DNA of 64,000 bases from Colwellia sp. (GTDB taxonomy: Bacteria; Pseudomonadota; Gammaproteobacteria; Enterobacterales; Alteromonadaceae). The position numbers were made by a program, and so were the translations under genes. The notes under the pieces were generated by a model that saw only the letters and a list, made by a program, of their open reading frames with translations, had not been told where the DNA came from and searched no databases. This document shows, in pieces, positions 27,225-35,572 of this stretch. The stretch is taken from the NCBI GenBank assembly GCA_013215295.1, contig JABSOZ010000002.1, forward strand, positions 248,001 through 312,000. Reading direction: 5' to 3'. How positions within the stretch are numbered: position 1 is the stretch's first letter; the number at the start of each line of letters is the position of its first letter.

Positions 27225-27895
27225 ATGAAAACAGCTACATTTACAACTTGTGCATACTCGTTATGCTTTTTACATCAACAGCACATGCTAATCTAATGAA
27301 TGTTGATATCTAGAATGATGGAAATTATAGCGGCTTTAGTTTAGATACTGACGGTTACCCATTGGAGTGGTTGGATTTTGGTCATAATAACAAGCAATCC
27401 TACAACCAGGTAATTTCCGGGCTTAAGAACAATTGGCGAGTTCCCACAGAAAGTGAAGTAGCATTTTTATGGAAAACACTTTTTTTGATCCCTTCCGATG
27501 ATGCAGATACCAGCGGGTACGGTGAAAACGGCTTTGCTGCGGCCACGGCGTTAAAATGGCAAGGCAATTACTCTTTATGGCTCAGTTATCTTTCAATTAT
27601 GGGAAACAACCATATTGCCCCGTCAAACTCCATTGAAGCACTAGATTGGTTTGAAGCAGACAATGGTAATTTAAGCTCAGCGCTTTATTGGATTATTGAT
27701 GATGCCGATGGTGAAGGAGCAGCTAAGCTAGATACATCCTATGATAACAGGGATGATCTTTGGGAGAATAACCCAGATGCTTCATATAGTACTTTTGTTG
27801 TGCGAGAGAAGGCAATAAAAGTAGCAGAGCCGACTAGCCTGGTTTTAATTGTATGTTCATTTCTTTTATATTTTCGTAGAAAAATGAAAGCTTAG
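27225..27895 (+). pseudogene. broken PEP-CTERM exported protein gene
   Basis: From TTG 27362 a 177-residue frame is open to 27895, but the same frame can be read upstream through a TAG at 27311-27313 into a signal-peptide core ILVMLFTSTAHA (27254-27289). The apparent start ATG at 27225 (MKTATFT) is in another frame. The gene therefore carries one frameshift inside the signal peptide and one nonsense codon. The intact part includes WRVPTESEVAFLW, seen in exported proteins of this type. It ends in a PEP-CTERM-like sorting signal: AEP, a hydrophobic stretch, then FRRK. Such proteins are exported and processed by exosortase/archaeosortase-type enzymes; none is in the window. A restart at TTG 27362 would lack export signals. 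Confidence 0.75.
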
Positions 27896-27917
27896 CTAAA
27901 AAAACACTAACCACCTT

Positions 27918-27953
27918 AAAGGGTAGTAACGTCAGCAGGTTACTACTCTTTTT
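27918..27953 (+). terminator. Rho-independent terminator after the PEP-CTERM pseudogene
   Basis: A 13-bp stem with one G-U pair (AAAGGGTAGTAAC at 27918-27930, GTTACTACTCTTT at 27939-27951) has an 8-nt loop and a T-run, 22 bp after the stop. Confidence 0.8.
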
Positions 27954-28216
27954 ACTAATAAAGTGGTTTAGCCAATATTTATTCTCACCAACCGTATTGA
28001 TGATAGTACTCGAACCCCTATTATTTTTTAGAATGTGCTTCAATGGCTATATATCGTTTATCAGCGCGATAAAAAAACATGGTGAAAACTAAGACTGCCA
28101 ATCACGGACCAACAAGCAATCGTAAATTTCAATAGCTTTAAAAAACATGAAACTCAGTTTTAGAAAACACATAATTTTTGTGTTGGATGAATCGCTTAAA
28201 AATGCAATGAGAATAG

Positions 28217-28360
28217 AATGTTCAATTGCATAGTGATGAATTCTGTTATCGGTTCAACCGTCGACTTATCGAAAAACAGTTACAGATAGTTAAATTTAGT
28301 AATAATCCATTCGCCTGTAAAATCGACCTCAGTAAAATGTATAGGCATGTAAAACAATAA
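28217..28360 (+). pseudogene. C-terminal remnant of an IS1595/ISXO2-like transposase
   Basis: The frame from 28217 to the TAA at 28358 reads NVQLHSDEFCYRFNRRL. The DEFCYRFNRR block is the hallmark C-terminal motif of IS1595-family (ISXO2-like) transposases. An in-frame TAG lies directly upstream at 28214, and no DDE catalytic part is recognisable around it, so only a tail of about 47 codons remains. I could not find terminal inverted repeats. It is evidence of a past insertion in the 27.9-28.9 kb gap. The region from 27954 to 28216 shows nothing else. Confidence 0.6.
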
Positions 28361-28513
28361 GTTTATTAAACACATCATCTCTACAACATTCTAATTTTTA
28401 GAATGATACGTCCTCTTCTTTGCTATTTTTATTCTAAATTATAGGGTGTAAAATTTTCCTATCGATTGGGCTAATTAGTTTCAACCGATCAACCGATTAG
28501 ATTGCTGTTATGA

Positions 28514-28711
28514 CAAGGACGAACGATCAATGAACCTGTGGTGCGATACGGTCCGTTTGTGATGAATAGTCAAAATGAAATTAACCAAGCAATAAACGAT
28601 TTTAAACAGCATCATTATGGTGGCTGGCCATGGACAGAAAAATCCCCGCATCATGGTAAAAATGTTGGGCGTTTTGCGAAATAAGCCGACGGTAAAAAAG
28701 AACATCCGTAA
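28514..28711 (+). pseudogene. C-terminal remnant of a pirin-family gene
   Basis: After a TGA at 28511 the frame reads [18 protein letters not shown], then [27 protein letters not shown] and NVGRFAK, is interrupted by TAA at 28682, and continues ADGKKEHP to a TAA at 28709. [12 protein letters not shown], an xxEINQAI helix and a GRFA-ADG end match the C-terminus of pirin-type cupin proteins. The N-terminal cupin with the metal site is missing. Pirin genes often sit beside LysR regulators, and a LysR gene starts at 28976, so the regulator may have outlived its target. Confidence 0.65.
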
Positions 28712-28723
28712 ATTGGTATATTA

Positions 28724-28760
28724 TTAACGTTAAGAGCAAACATTACTTACTAACGTTAGT
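28724..28760. promoter_or_regulatory. two palindromes with common core AACGTT
   Basis: TTAACGTTAA (28724-28733) and ACTAACGTTAGT (28749-28760) are perfect palindromes with centres 26 bp apart, upstream of the LysR gene. They could be operator half-sites; this is inference from symmetry only. Confidence 0.3.
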
Positions 28761-28975
28761 CATCAATCGTTAGTCGTGATCCGTAGTAGTTACTCGTTGG
28801 TAATCAAGTCTTAATATAGGAATTAACTTATTTATGTTGGCAATGACCATTATTTATCTAACGGCGGTAATCGTTGCAGTCGAGCAATGCTTTGATGACC
28901 TAAAAGCGATGCTGACTCAAGACAAAGCGAACTTAGATACCACTAGAATATTGGCACCACTAAGGACGTTGAGCT

Positions 28976-29926
28976 ATGTATAAAGTCACGCTTGAGCAAT
29001 GGCGTATGTTTGTCGCTGTGGTCAAATATGGTGGCTTTAATCAGGCATCGGTAGTCATACATAAAAGTCAGTCGAGTATTCATCATGCGGTTCAAAAACT
29101 GGAAGAATCACTCGACATTAAATTACTCGAGGTGATTGGAAGAAAGGCTAGTTTAACGGATGCCGGTAGTTTGATGCTAAAACGGGCTAATTATTTGTTA
29201 GATGAAGCGGCAAAAATAGAAGCCGTGGCGCAAAGTATTAATGAGGGTATTGAAAATCAATTACGCATTGCTGTTGATGAAGTATTTCCACAAGACATTA
29301 TTTGCCAATTGCTTGATTCTACTTCAACACAGTACCCCTTGTTGACTATAGAATTGATGGAATCTGTATTGATGGGGTCAAACGAACTCTTAGAAAATAC
29401 TAAAGTTGATATTGCCATCTCTCCTTATCCAACACGAAAAGGCTTTTGCGAAGAGTTATGTAACATTGAATTTATCGCAGTGGCTCATCCTGACCATGCA
29501 TTACATCATATGGAAAATACCATTAGCTTGGAAGATCTCAAATCACACCGGCAAATTGTCGTGAGAGATTCGTCTTTGAACAACCCACAAGATGATGGTT
29601 GGCTAATCGCCAATCAACGCTGGACCGTTAGTCACCTTAAAACTTCGGTTGAAATGATCAGTGCCGGACTCGGCTTTGCGTGGTTACCGCTGAGTACCAT
29701 AATTAAAGAACTTAGCACAGCTCAGCTAAAGCCAATCCCACTAAAACATAGTGGTACCCGTACTTGTCAACTATATTTGATCTATGCTGACGTCGACAGG
29801 TTAGGGCCTGCAGCACGCTCATTCATCCATGAAATACGAACTCAATGTTTGAATTTACCCACCATTGAGAATACTTGTAAAAATATCATTAACGCCAGTA
29901 ATAGCAAGAGGATCCCAGAGAAATAG
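28976..29926 (+). CDS. LysR-family transcriptional regulator
   Basis: The 316-residue product has the LysR winged helix at residues 1-62 (LEQWRMFVAVVKYGGFNQAS, QSSIHHAVQKLEESLDIKLLE). A linker helix and a two-lobed co-inducer domain (about 90-295) follow, including LTIELMESVLMG, EFIAVAHPDHALH and ISAGLGFAWLP. It starts at ATG 28976. The next gene, a CDGSH/glutamate-synthase fusion, begins 64 bp after its stop on the same strand, so the two may be co-transcribed. A pirin remnant directly upstream may be a former target. Inducer unknown. Confidence 0.92.
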   Translation: MYKVTLEQWRMFVAVVKYGGFNQASVVIHKSQSSIHHAVQKLEESLDIKLLEVIGRKASLTDAGSLMLKRANYLLDEAAKIEAVAQSINEGIENQLRIAVDEVFPQDIICQLLDSTSTQYPLLTIELMESVLMGSNELLENTKVDIAISPYPTRKGFCEELCNIEFIAVAHPDHALHHMENTISLEDLKSHRQIVVRDSSLNNPQDDGWLIANQRWTVSHLKTSVEMISAGLGFAWLPLSTIIKELSTAQLKPIPLKHSGTRTCQLYLIYADVDRLGPAARSFIHEIRTQCLNLPTIENTCKNIINASNSKRIPEK

Positions 29927-29989
29927 CTACCGTAAATTATTTTCTGAGCATGTACAAACATCAACTATAAATCATAAATAGGTGAACTA

Positions 29990-31528
29990 ATGAATAAACC
30001 AGTGATTGCTAATAATAGGCCAGTATCTGTAGAGCTTAACAAGGGCGAAGATTATTATTTTTGTACCTGCGGTAAATCAGCGAAGCAACCGTTTTGTGAT
30101 GGTTCTCATGCTGGCACTGCCTTTAAACCTAAAGTTTTTCAAGCTGAAAGTGATGGCACTGCCTACTTGTGTGCCTGTAAACATACCAATAATGCGCCTT
30201 TTTGTGATGGTAGCCATAAAAAGTTTAGCAATGAACAAGTGGGTCAAGTTGGGCCTGGAGTACAGATCCAAGCCAGTCAAATACCCACCGCTGAACCGAC
30301 ACCCGAAGAGCCTACCGTCGCCTTTATTCACGAATTGGCTAAAAATGGTCTGTCTAAAATGGGTCATCATGGACCCATGACCTCGATGGGAGTACCGCGT
30401 CATTTATTGCCTCATTGGGACGATATTCAAATAATGGTGGCACAAATGGCGCGTAAACCATTATTAGAAGATCAAATAGTAAAGACCAAACTCGTTATTG
30501 GCCCTCAGGCTAAAAAACCACTCGAACTTGATATTCCTTTATTTGTCTCAGATATGAGTTTTGGCTCCTTGTCTGAAGAGGCCAAAATATCATTAGCAAA
30601 AGGGGCTGAGCTAGCAGGTACGGGGATCTGTTCTGGCGAAGGGGGCATGTTACCCGAAGAGCAACAGAGTAACTCGCGTTATTTTTATGAGTTAGCTAGC
30701 GCGAAATTTGGCTTTAAAGAAGAGTTATTAACAAACGTGCAAGCATTTCATTTTAAAGGTGGTCAAGGTGCAAAAACGGGCACTGGAGGTCACTTACCAG
30801 CGAATAAAAATAGGGGGAAAATTTCGCAGGTTAGAGGGATTGAAGAAGGTATTGAAGCGATTTCACCACCAACGTTTATTGATCTTAAAACAGTTGAAGA
30901 CTTCAAAAAATTTGCAAATAGAGTACGCGAAATTACCGGTGGCATTCCTATAGGTTTTAAACTCAGCGCTAATCATATTGAAGCCGATATGCAGTTTGCC
31001 ATTGATGCCAGTGCCGATTACATTATTTTGGATGGCCGAGGTGGCGGAACAGGTGCAGCTCCGGAGATATTTAGAGACCATATCAGTGTGCCAACGATCC
31101 CGGCATTGGCTCGGGCGCGCCAATATCTAGATCAACAAGGGTTATCCGGAAAAATCACCCTGATCATCACAGGAGGCTTACGTACACCAATGGACTTCGT
31201 TAAAGCGATGGCATTAGGTGCTGACGGTGTCGCTATTTCAAATAGTGCTATGCAAGCAATAGGTTGTGTTGCTGCACGAATGTGTAATACCAATAACTGC
31301 CCCGCAGGCATTGCGACCCAAAAACCTGAGTTACGCAAATTGTTGAATATCGACAACTCGGCGAAGAAACTACACAATTTCTTTGGAGCTTCTGTTGAGC
31401 TAATGCAAGTTATGGCAAGGGCTTGTGGTCATCACCATTTAAACGAATTTAACCAAGATGATTTAGCAACTTGGCATCAACAAATGGCTAGTTTATCAGG
31501 CATAAAGTACTCAGGTTATTCTAGTTAG
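29990..31528 (+). CDS. double-CDGSH iron-sulfur / FMN-binding glutamate synthase-like fusion protein
   Basis: The 512-residue protein has two N-terminal CDGSH-type Fe-S motifs. The first is C-x-C near residue 24 followed by PFCDGSH; the second is C-x-C near 58 followed by PFCDGSH. Each gives the three Cys and one His that bind a [2Fe-2S] cluster in mitoNEET-like proteins. From about residue 105 it is a glutamate synthase alpha-subunit-like FMN barrel (SDMSFGSLSEEAK, GGQGAKTGTGGHLPANK, DGRGGGTGAAP, ITGGLRTP). A Cys cluster (CVAARMC, NNC) resembles the 3Fe-4S site of GltB. The amidotransferase and ammonia-tunnel domains of GltB are absent, so ordinary glutamate synthesis is unlikely; an oxidoreductase of unknown substrate is a safer call. 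Ribosome site AGGTG precedes ATG 29990. Confidence 0.88.
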   Translation: MNKPVIANNRPVSVELNKGEDYYFCTCGKSAKQPFCDGSHAGTAFKPKVFQAESDGTAYLCACKHTNNAPFCDGSHKKFSNEQVGQVGPGVQIQASQIPTAEPTPEEPTVAFIHELAKNGLSKMGHHGPMTSMGVPRHLLPHWDDIQIMVAQMARKPLLEDQIVKTKLVIGPQAKKPLELDIPLFVSDMSFGSLSEEAKISLAKGAELAGTGICSGEGGMLPEEQQSNSRYFYELASAKFGFKEELLTNVQAFHFKGGQGAKTGTGGHLPANKNRGKISQVRGIEEGIEAISPPTFIDLKTVEDFKKFANRVREITGGIPIGFKLSANHIEADMQFAIDASADYIILDGRGGGTGAAPEIFRDHISVPTIPALARARQYLDQQGLSGKITLIITGGLRTPMDFVKAMALGADGVAISNSAMQAIGCVAARMCNTNNCPAGIATQKPELRKLLNIDNSAKKLHNFFGASVELMQVMARACGHHHLNEFNQDDLATWHQQMASLSGIKYSGYSS

Positions 31529-31582
31529 AATACCTTTACACACAAAAATGCAAAGGGAGCTATTTGATACATTTATCCCATT

Positions 31583-31680
31583 TAAAAAAAGGGAAATAAC
31601 ACCTTCATGTTATTACCCTTTTATCATTTAGCTTAGAATCAGTTAGTGATTTTCACTAACCATATTAATGGTATATCCAT
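31583..31680. repeat. diverged copy of the fdx 3' end plus terminator (left copy)
   Basis: This stretch aligns with 35148-35250 in direct orientation. The hairpin part is nearly identical. Beyond it, a minus-strand frame ends YTINMVSENH-stop, matching the ferredoxin C-terminus YTVNMVSETH-stop. About 20-25 residues can be read back before a stop. It looks like a decayed duplicate of the end of fdx, 3.56 kb from the live copy. Confidence 0.6.
31588..31621. terminator. bidirectional hairpin terminator
   Basis: A 14-bp stem with one mismatch (AAAGGGAAATAACA at 31588-31601, TGTTATTACCCTTT at 31608-31621) has A-run and T-run flanks. It lies 60 bp after the CDGSH/glutamate-synthase gene and 154 bp before the end of the convergent S41-like gene. 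Confidence 0.75.
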
Positions 31681-31774
31681 TTAAGGACAAAATAACACCT
31701 TGACCAATTCCTCTAACTATTTATAGCCTAACAGCGACAAAAAATATTCTACTTTAAAGCTCAAAGTATCTAAT

Positions 31775-33619
31775 TTAAGGTTGAAGTTGTAATTCCAAAT
31801 AATCAATAGCTGCCTGCAACTGTATATCCTCCCCTTTTTTTATCGCATCAATGGTCAAAGTAACTGCTATATCAGGCACAATGCCTACACCGCGTAATAA
31901 CGAGCCGTCATGTTGTGTAACTTTCATACCGGTAATGGATATTTCTAACCCTGTATTTTCTGCGCCACCTAACAAGTAAATTCGTGTCACATTACCGTTA
32001 ATACCGTAGGTGCTTTCTCCCAAAATAGGAATATTTGCATCTTGTACATAGCCTAGAGCATGCTCATTTTGGCTGATACTATAACGAGAAGCTAACACAA
32101 TAACCGGTACATCAATAATTGATGTCGCAGGTTCAAGTTCTTGAGGAACATCAATCAGGGTGGAACCGTGTTGATTCGGGTACGAATACTGGTACTTATT
32201 CATAGGTAATGAGTGAATAGGTTGATCAATAAAATGAGCAAGAAAGCCACGCCAACTTTGCCAATTCGGATATGTCCTTAAATCCAAAACAATCGCCTTA
32301 GCATTGTCAATAAGGTTAATAATCGCGTTAACCTCTGAGCCTTCCAGTTCGCTAACGTTCACGTAATGTATATTGTCGTTAATAATACGGTGTTTATCAG
32401 AATTTTCATAAGACAGCATACTTCTAGTGGCCACAAAAGTACTTAATGCGTTTTCAGTTTTAAACAAGGTTATCTGGTATTCTATTTCATTAACATTTTT
32501 TAGTGTTAATGTGACTTCCTGACCTTGTTGACCTCTAAGTAATTCGTAAGCAACGACTGAACTTTTTTGTTTGTTTTCAGCCCTTAAAGAATAGGCAGAT
32601 TTCTCCAGAATGATTGAATCAATATCAATGCCGTTTACCGCAATAAGCTGATCGCCAACCTCGACATTTAGTGTCTCATCCGTTTTGTTAATTACTACCG
32701 CCTTATTTTCAAGCCAAGCAAAGCTAACGGGGAGAGTATAATCACCTAATGCAGTATGCTGTGATGAAAGATAGTTATGATTATCACCTGTTTTCGTCAA
32801 TAATTTACGCATCGCCATTCCACAATTCTCTGTAGACTCAATACAACTGTCTATTAATGGTGATAGTTCATTTGACCAATTTAAATCAAGTTCATCTAAA
32901 TACGGATAAAAATGCTGTAATACGGCCCACAATTGACCTGCGGCGGCTAACCTAGCATAGGAGTTGGTGAAACGGGTATCTATCTCATAATCTTGAATAC
33001 CCGCTATTAACGCTTTACTCTCAGGCAGTGTTTTACTGCCTTGCATTGCCAAAATGATCGGCAGTTCAATATCTATCGATGAAGCTAAACTCGCTTGATA
33101 ATTTGTATCTAAATCAAATAGATTGCGCCAGTACCCCAGCCCTCTTTGTTCCCTCACTCGCTTATAAACTGAATTGATCATGTCCTTTGCATCAACATAA
33201 CCCGTTTGAGACCAGAAAGTTATAGTATCAGTGTCATTTAGAGTATCGGCTTCGATACTGCCTTGACCATTAATTTTTAAATTAGGGGCCATTGTTGCAA
33301 ATAATGCTCTTAACGTAGCGATAAAGTCTTCTTGGCTTGTTGTTATTGCCGTACGATAAATTCCGTAACTAGTAAAATTATCCCATTTAGTCTGACTAGC
33401 ACCGTCACTGGGGTGAAAATAGCGAACTTGGTTGGTCAATTGAATAAATGCCGCGATTCTCTGCGTTTTATCGACTAAATAGACTTCCGGAAGTGACGGT
33501 TTTGATGCTGCTGGCGGGGATTGGGATTCAACACTGGTCTCTTGTTTGTTCGAGCCTGCCGAGCCACCACAGCCAATGAAAAATACCGATAATAAAAAAA
33601 CTAGTATACTTTTATACAT
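31775..33619 (-). CDS. S41-family-like peptidase lipoprotein with PDZ domain
   Basis: The 614-residue protein has a lipoprotein signal (LLSVFFIGCGGS; Cys near 17). The N-terminal half is helical and repeats the phrase RYFHPSDGAS found near the start of S41-like secreted proteins. A PDZ-like segment lies around 320-350 (VEVGDQLIAVNGIDIDSI). The C-terminal part has the S41 (tail-specific protease/C-terminal processing) core: AIVLDLRTYPNW, PVIVLASRYSISQNEHALGYV, LGESTYGINGNV and LRGVGIVPDIAV. The nucleophile would be a Ser in SRYSISQNE, where the family usually has SxSAxE. Likely a periplasmic peptidase; substrate unknown. It is divergent from the amine oxidase at 33838, and both lie between the two fdx-end copies. 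Confidence 0.8.
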   Translation of the reverse strand: MYKSILVFLLSVFFIGCGGSAGSNKQETSVESQSPPAASKPSLPEVYLVDKTQRIAAFIQLTNQVRYFHPSDGASQTKWDNFTSYGIYRTAITTSQEDFIATLRALFATMAPNLKINGQGSIEADTLNDTDTITFWSQTGYVDAKDMINSVYKRVREQRGLGYWRNLFDLDTNYQASLASSIDIELPIILAMQGSKTLPESKALIAGIQDYEIDTRFTNSYARLAAAGQLWAVLQHFYPYLDELDLNWSNELSPLIDSCIESTENCGMAMRKLLTKTGDNHNYLSSQHTALGDYTLPVSFAWLENKAVVINKTDETLNVEVGDQLIAVNGIDIDSIILEKSAYSLRAENKQKSSVVAYELLRGQQGQEVTLTLKNVNEIEYQITLFKTENALSTFVATRSMLSYENSDKHRIINDNIHYVNVSELEGSEVNAIINLIDNAKAIVLDLRTYPNWQSWRGFLAHFIDQPIHSLPMNKYQYSYPNQHGSTLIDVPQELEPATSIIDVPVIVLASRYSISQNEHALGYVQDANIPILGESTYGINGNVTRIYLLGGAENTGLEISITGMKVTQHDGSLLRGVGIVPDIAVTLTIDAIKKGEDIQLQAAIDYLELQLQP

Positions 33620-33837
33620 TCCAACTCCATATGATTAATTAATGAAAATCAATTACGCTCTCTTATATAACAATCGAAGCTAAAGAATGGTCGCACAAAA
33701 TTAATAAAAACTTCTTAATTAGTTTCGACATCCATCAGAAACAAAATCCTGTGTTATTACTGCTTGCCTAAATGTAAGTATCTGCATACGCTGTTAATAA
33801 GGAAAAACTAACGGATGAAATTTAGCACTTTACTGCC

Positions 33838-35115
33838 ATGGACAAATCTATAGATAGAAAAATTAGCACGAATCAAGCGCGTCGAAATTTTTTAAAACAA
33901 AGTTTAGTCGTTTTTTCCAGCGCAAGTATTTCTGCCTGTGGTGAAAGTTCAACACCAACTCAAGTGACTCCTCCATCTACACGTTCGAACGATACACCAG
34001 GCGCATTGACACAGACATCAGCGCCATTAAATATAGTGATCATTGGTGCTGGAATGTCAGGATTAATTGCTGGCTATGAGTTACTTAGAGCAGGCCATCA
34101 GGTGACAATACTTGAAGCACGTAACAGAGTTGGTGGTCGAGTTCATACTTTATATGAACCCTTTGAAAATGGACAATTTGCTGAAGCAGGTGCATCTAGA
34201 ATTCCATCTGATCATAATTTAACGCTGGCTTATATTGAGCACTTTGCACTAAACATCGACCCATTTTATCCAAAAACTAATGATTACTTTAATCTGCAAA
34301 ATAACGTTAGTTCCGTTATCTCGGCGCAAGAATACATTAATCAACCTCCTTGGCCAGGTTCAGTCAACCGCAGTGACTATTATAAAATTAGAGGTGGCAT
34401 GGCTAATCTGCCTTTAGCGGTAGCTAGTAGTCTTAGTGATAATATTATTTATGCATCACCTGTTGAGTTCGTACAACAATCAAATGACAACGTCGTCATT
34501 TATACCCGTAATAATGAACAATATCTGGCAGATAGAGTATTGTGCACAGTACCATTACCGGTCTTAAATAAAATTTCTTTTACTCCCCCTCTATCAGATG
34601 AAAAAACATTAGCAAGCAATGGTGGTTATGACTATACCGATTCAACCAGACTCTATACTCAATTTTCAGAGCGATTTTGGTTAGCCGATAACTTAAACGG
34701 TTGGGGAGATACCAACTGGCCTGAAGAAGTTTGGCAACCAACTTGGGATAACGGTGAAAGTTCCGGCATTATGCAAAGTTATCTTCGCAATTTCACAGCT
34801 ACCGAGTTAGACACCTTTGATAAAGGCCAACAGATAGAAAGTGTGCATACTCGCTGGCAGTATGTTTTCCCACAATTAGAAGATTTTATCATCAGTAATC
34901 ACCTTTATTCTTGGCAAAAGGAAGATTGGACCGGCTCAGCATACGCCTCCCCAACCAATGCGCAGAATGCGGCACTTGCCTCGCATATAGAACTTGCTGA
35001 AGATAGGGTACATTTTGCCGGGGAACATGCATCACAATTTCATGGCTGGATACAAGGGGCAATAGCATCAGGTATGCGTGCTGCGGATGAAATACATACT
35101 TTACCTAATAGTTAA
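33838..35115 (+). CDS. Tat-exported flavin amine oxidase lipoprotein
   Basis: The 425-residue protein has a Tat motif (RRNFLK) followed by a hydrophobic stretch ending in SAC, suggesting folded export and lipid attachment. The FAD-binding GxGxxG reads [16 protein letters not shown], followed by [13 protein letters not shown]; the C-terminal FAD motif is [20 protein letters not shown]. It belongs to the monoamine/L-amino-acid oxidase (NAD(P)-binding Rossmann flavin) family, which makes aldehyde or oxoacid, ammonia and peroxide. ATG 33838 lacks a Shine-Dalgarno. An ATG at 33815 opens a 12-codon frame ([12 protein letters not shown]) that ends at 33853, overlapping this start, so translational coupling is possible. 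Substrate unknown. Confidence 0.86.
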   Translation: MDKSIDRKISTNQARRNFLKQSLVVFSSASISACGESSTPTQVTPPSTRSNDTPGALTQTSAPLNIVIIGAGMSGLIAGYELLRAGHQVTILEARNRVGGRVHTLYEPFENGQFAEAGASRIPSDHNLTLAYIEHFALNIDPFYPKTNDYFNLQNNVSSVISAQEYINQPPWPGSVNRSDYYKIRGGMANLPLAVASSLSDNIIYASPVEFVQQSNDNVVIYTRNNEQYLADRVLCTVPLPVLNKISFTPPLSDEKTLASNGGYDYTDSTRLYTQFSERFWLADNLNGWGDTNWPEEVWQPTWDNGESSGIMQSYLRNFTATELDTFDKGQQIESVHTRWQYVFPQLEDFIISNHLYSWQKEDWTGSAYASPTNAQNAALASHIELAEDRVHFAGEHASQFHGWIQGAIASGMRAADEIHTLPNS

Positions 35116-35147
35116 ATTTATTTTATCAAAGAGAACTTTCAAGCATA

Positions 35148-35250
35148 AAAAAAAAGGGTAATAACACATTCATGTTATTACCCTTTCTATTAAATAATTT
35201 TGGATGAATCAATTAGTGAGTTTCAGAGACCATATTCACCGTGTACTTTG
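35148..35250. repeat. fdx 3' end plus terminator (right, live copy of the direct repeat)
   Basis: Direct repeat partner of 31583-31680. It includes the terminator hairpin and the last ~13 codons of the functional fdx gene on the minus strand. The two copies bracket the S41-like and amine oxidase genes. Confidence 0.6.
35153..35186. terminator. terminator of the isc operon and of the amine oxidase gene
   Basis: A perfect 14-bp stem (AAAGGGTAATAACA at 35153-35166, TGTTATTACCCTTT at 35173-35186) with a 6-nt loop has A- and T-runs on both sides, so it can stop transcription from either direction. Confidence 0.88.
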
Positions 35251-35551
35251 GTATTTCAACAACTAAATCTATATCGCCAACTAACGCCTGACAACCTAAA
35301 CGAGACTCAGGTTCTAAGCCCCATGCTCTATCAAGCATGTCGTCTTCAAGTTCATCAGATTCTGCAATAGAATCAAAACCTTCACGGATGATCATATGAC
35401 AAGTTGTACATGCACAGACTTTCTCACAAGCGTGTTCAACACCAATATCATTGCGTAGTGCAACGTTTAAGATGCTTTCACCTTTTTCTGCTTCCACTAC
35501 CGCGCCATCTGGGCACAGGTCTTCGTTAGGAAGAAATATAATTTTCGCCAT
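35213..35551 (-). CDS. fdx: ISC-type [2Fe-2S] ferredoxin
   Basis: The 112-residue ferredoxin has cluster ligands in CEKVCACTTCH plus a later Cys in LGCQALVG, the adrenodoxin-type C-x5-C-x2-C...C spacing. It supplies electrons for cluster assembly by IscS/IscU. It is the last gene of the isc operon; the start at 35551 lies 22 bp after the hscA stop. In many gammaproteobacteria iscX follows, but here a terminator and an unrelated gene come next. The C-terminal DNA is duplicated in decayed form at 31.6 kb. Confidence 0.96.
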   Translation of the reverse strand: MAKIIFLPNEDLCPDGAVVEAEKGESILNVALRNDIGVEHACEKVCACTTCHMIIREGFDSIAESDELEDDMLDRAWGLEPESRLGCQALVGDIDLVVEIPKYTVNMVSETH

Positions 35552-35572
35552 GTTTTTAGCTCCTAAAAATTC

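Noticed and set aside
28834-28983. 49-codon frame (MLAMTIIYLTAVIVAV...) overlapping the LysR start
   Set aside because: The only AGGA is 12 bases away, too far to act as a ribosome site, and the product resembles no family; not called a gene.
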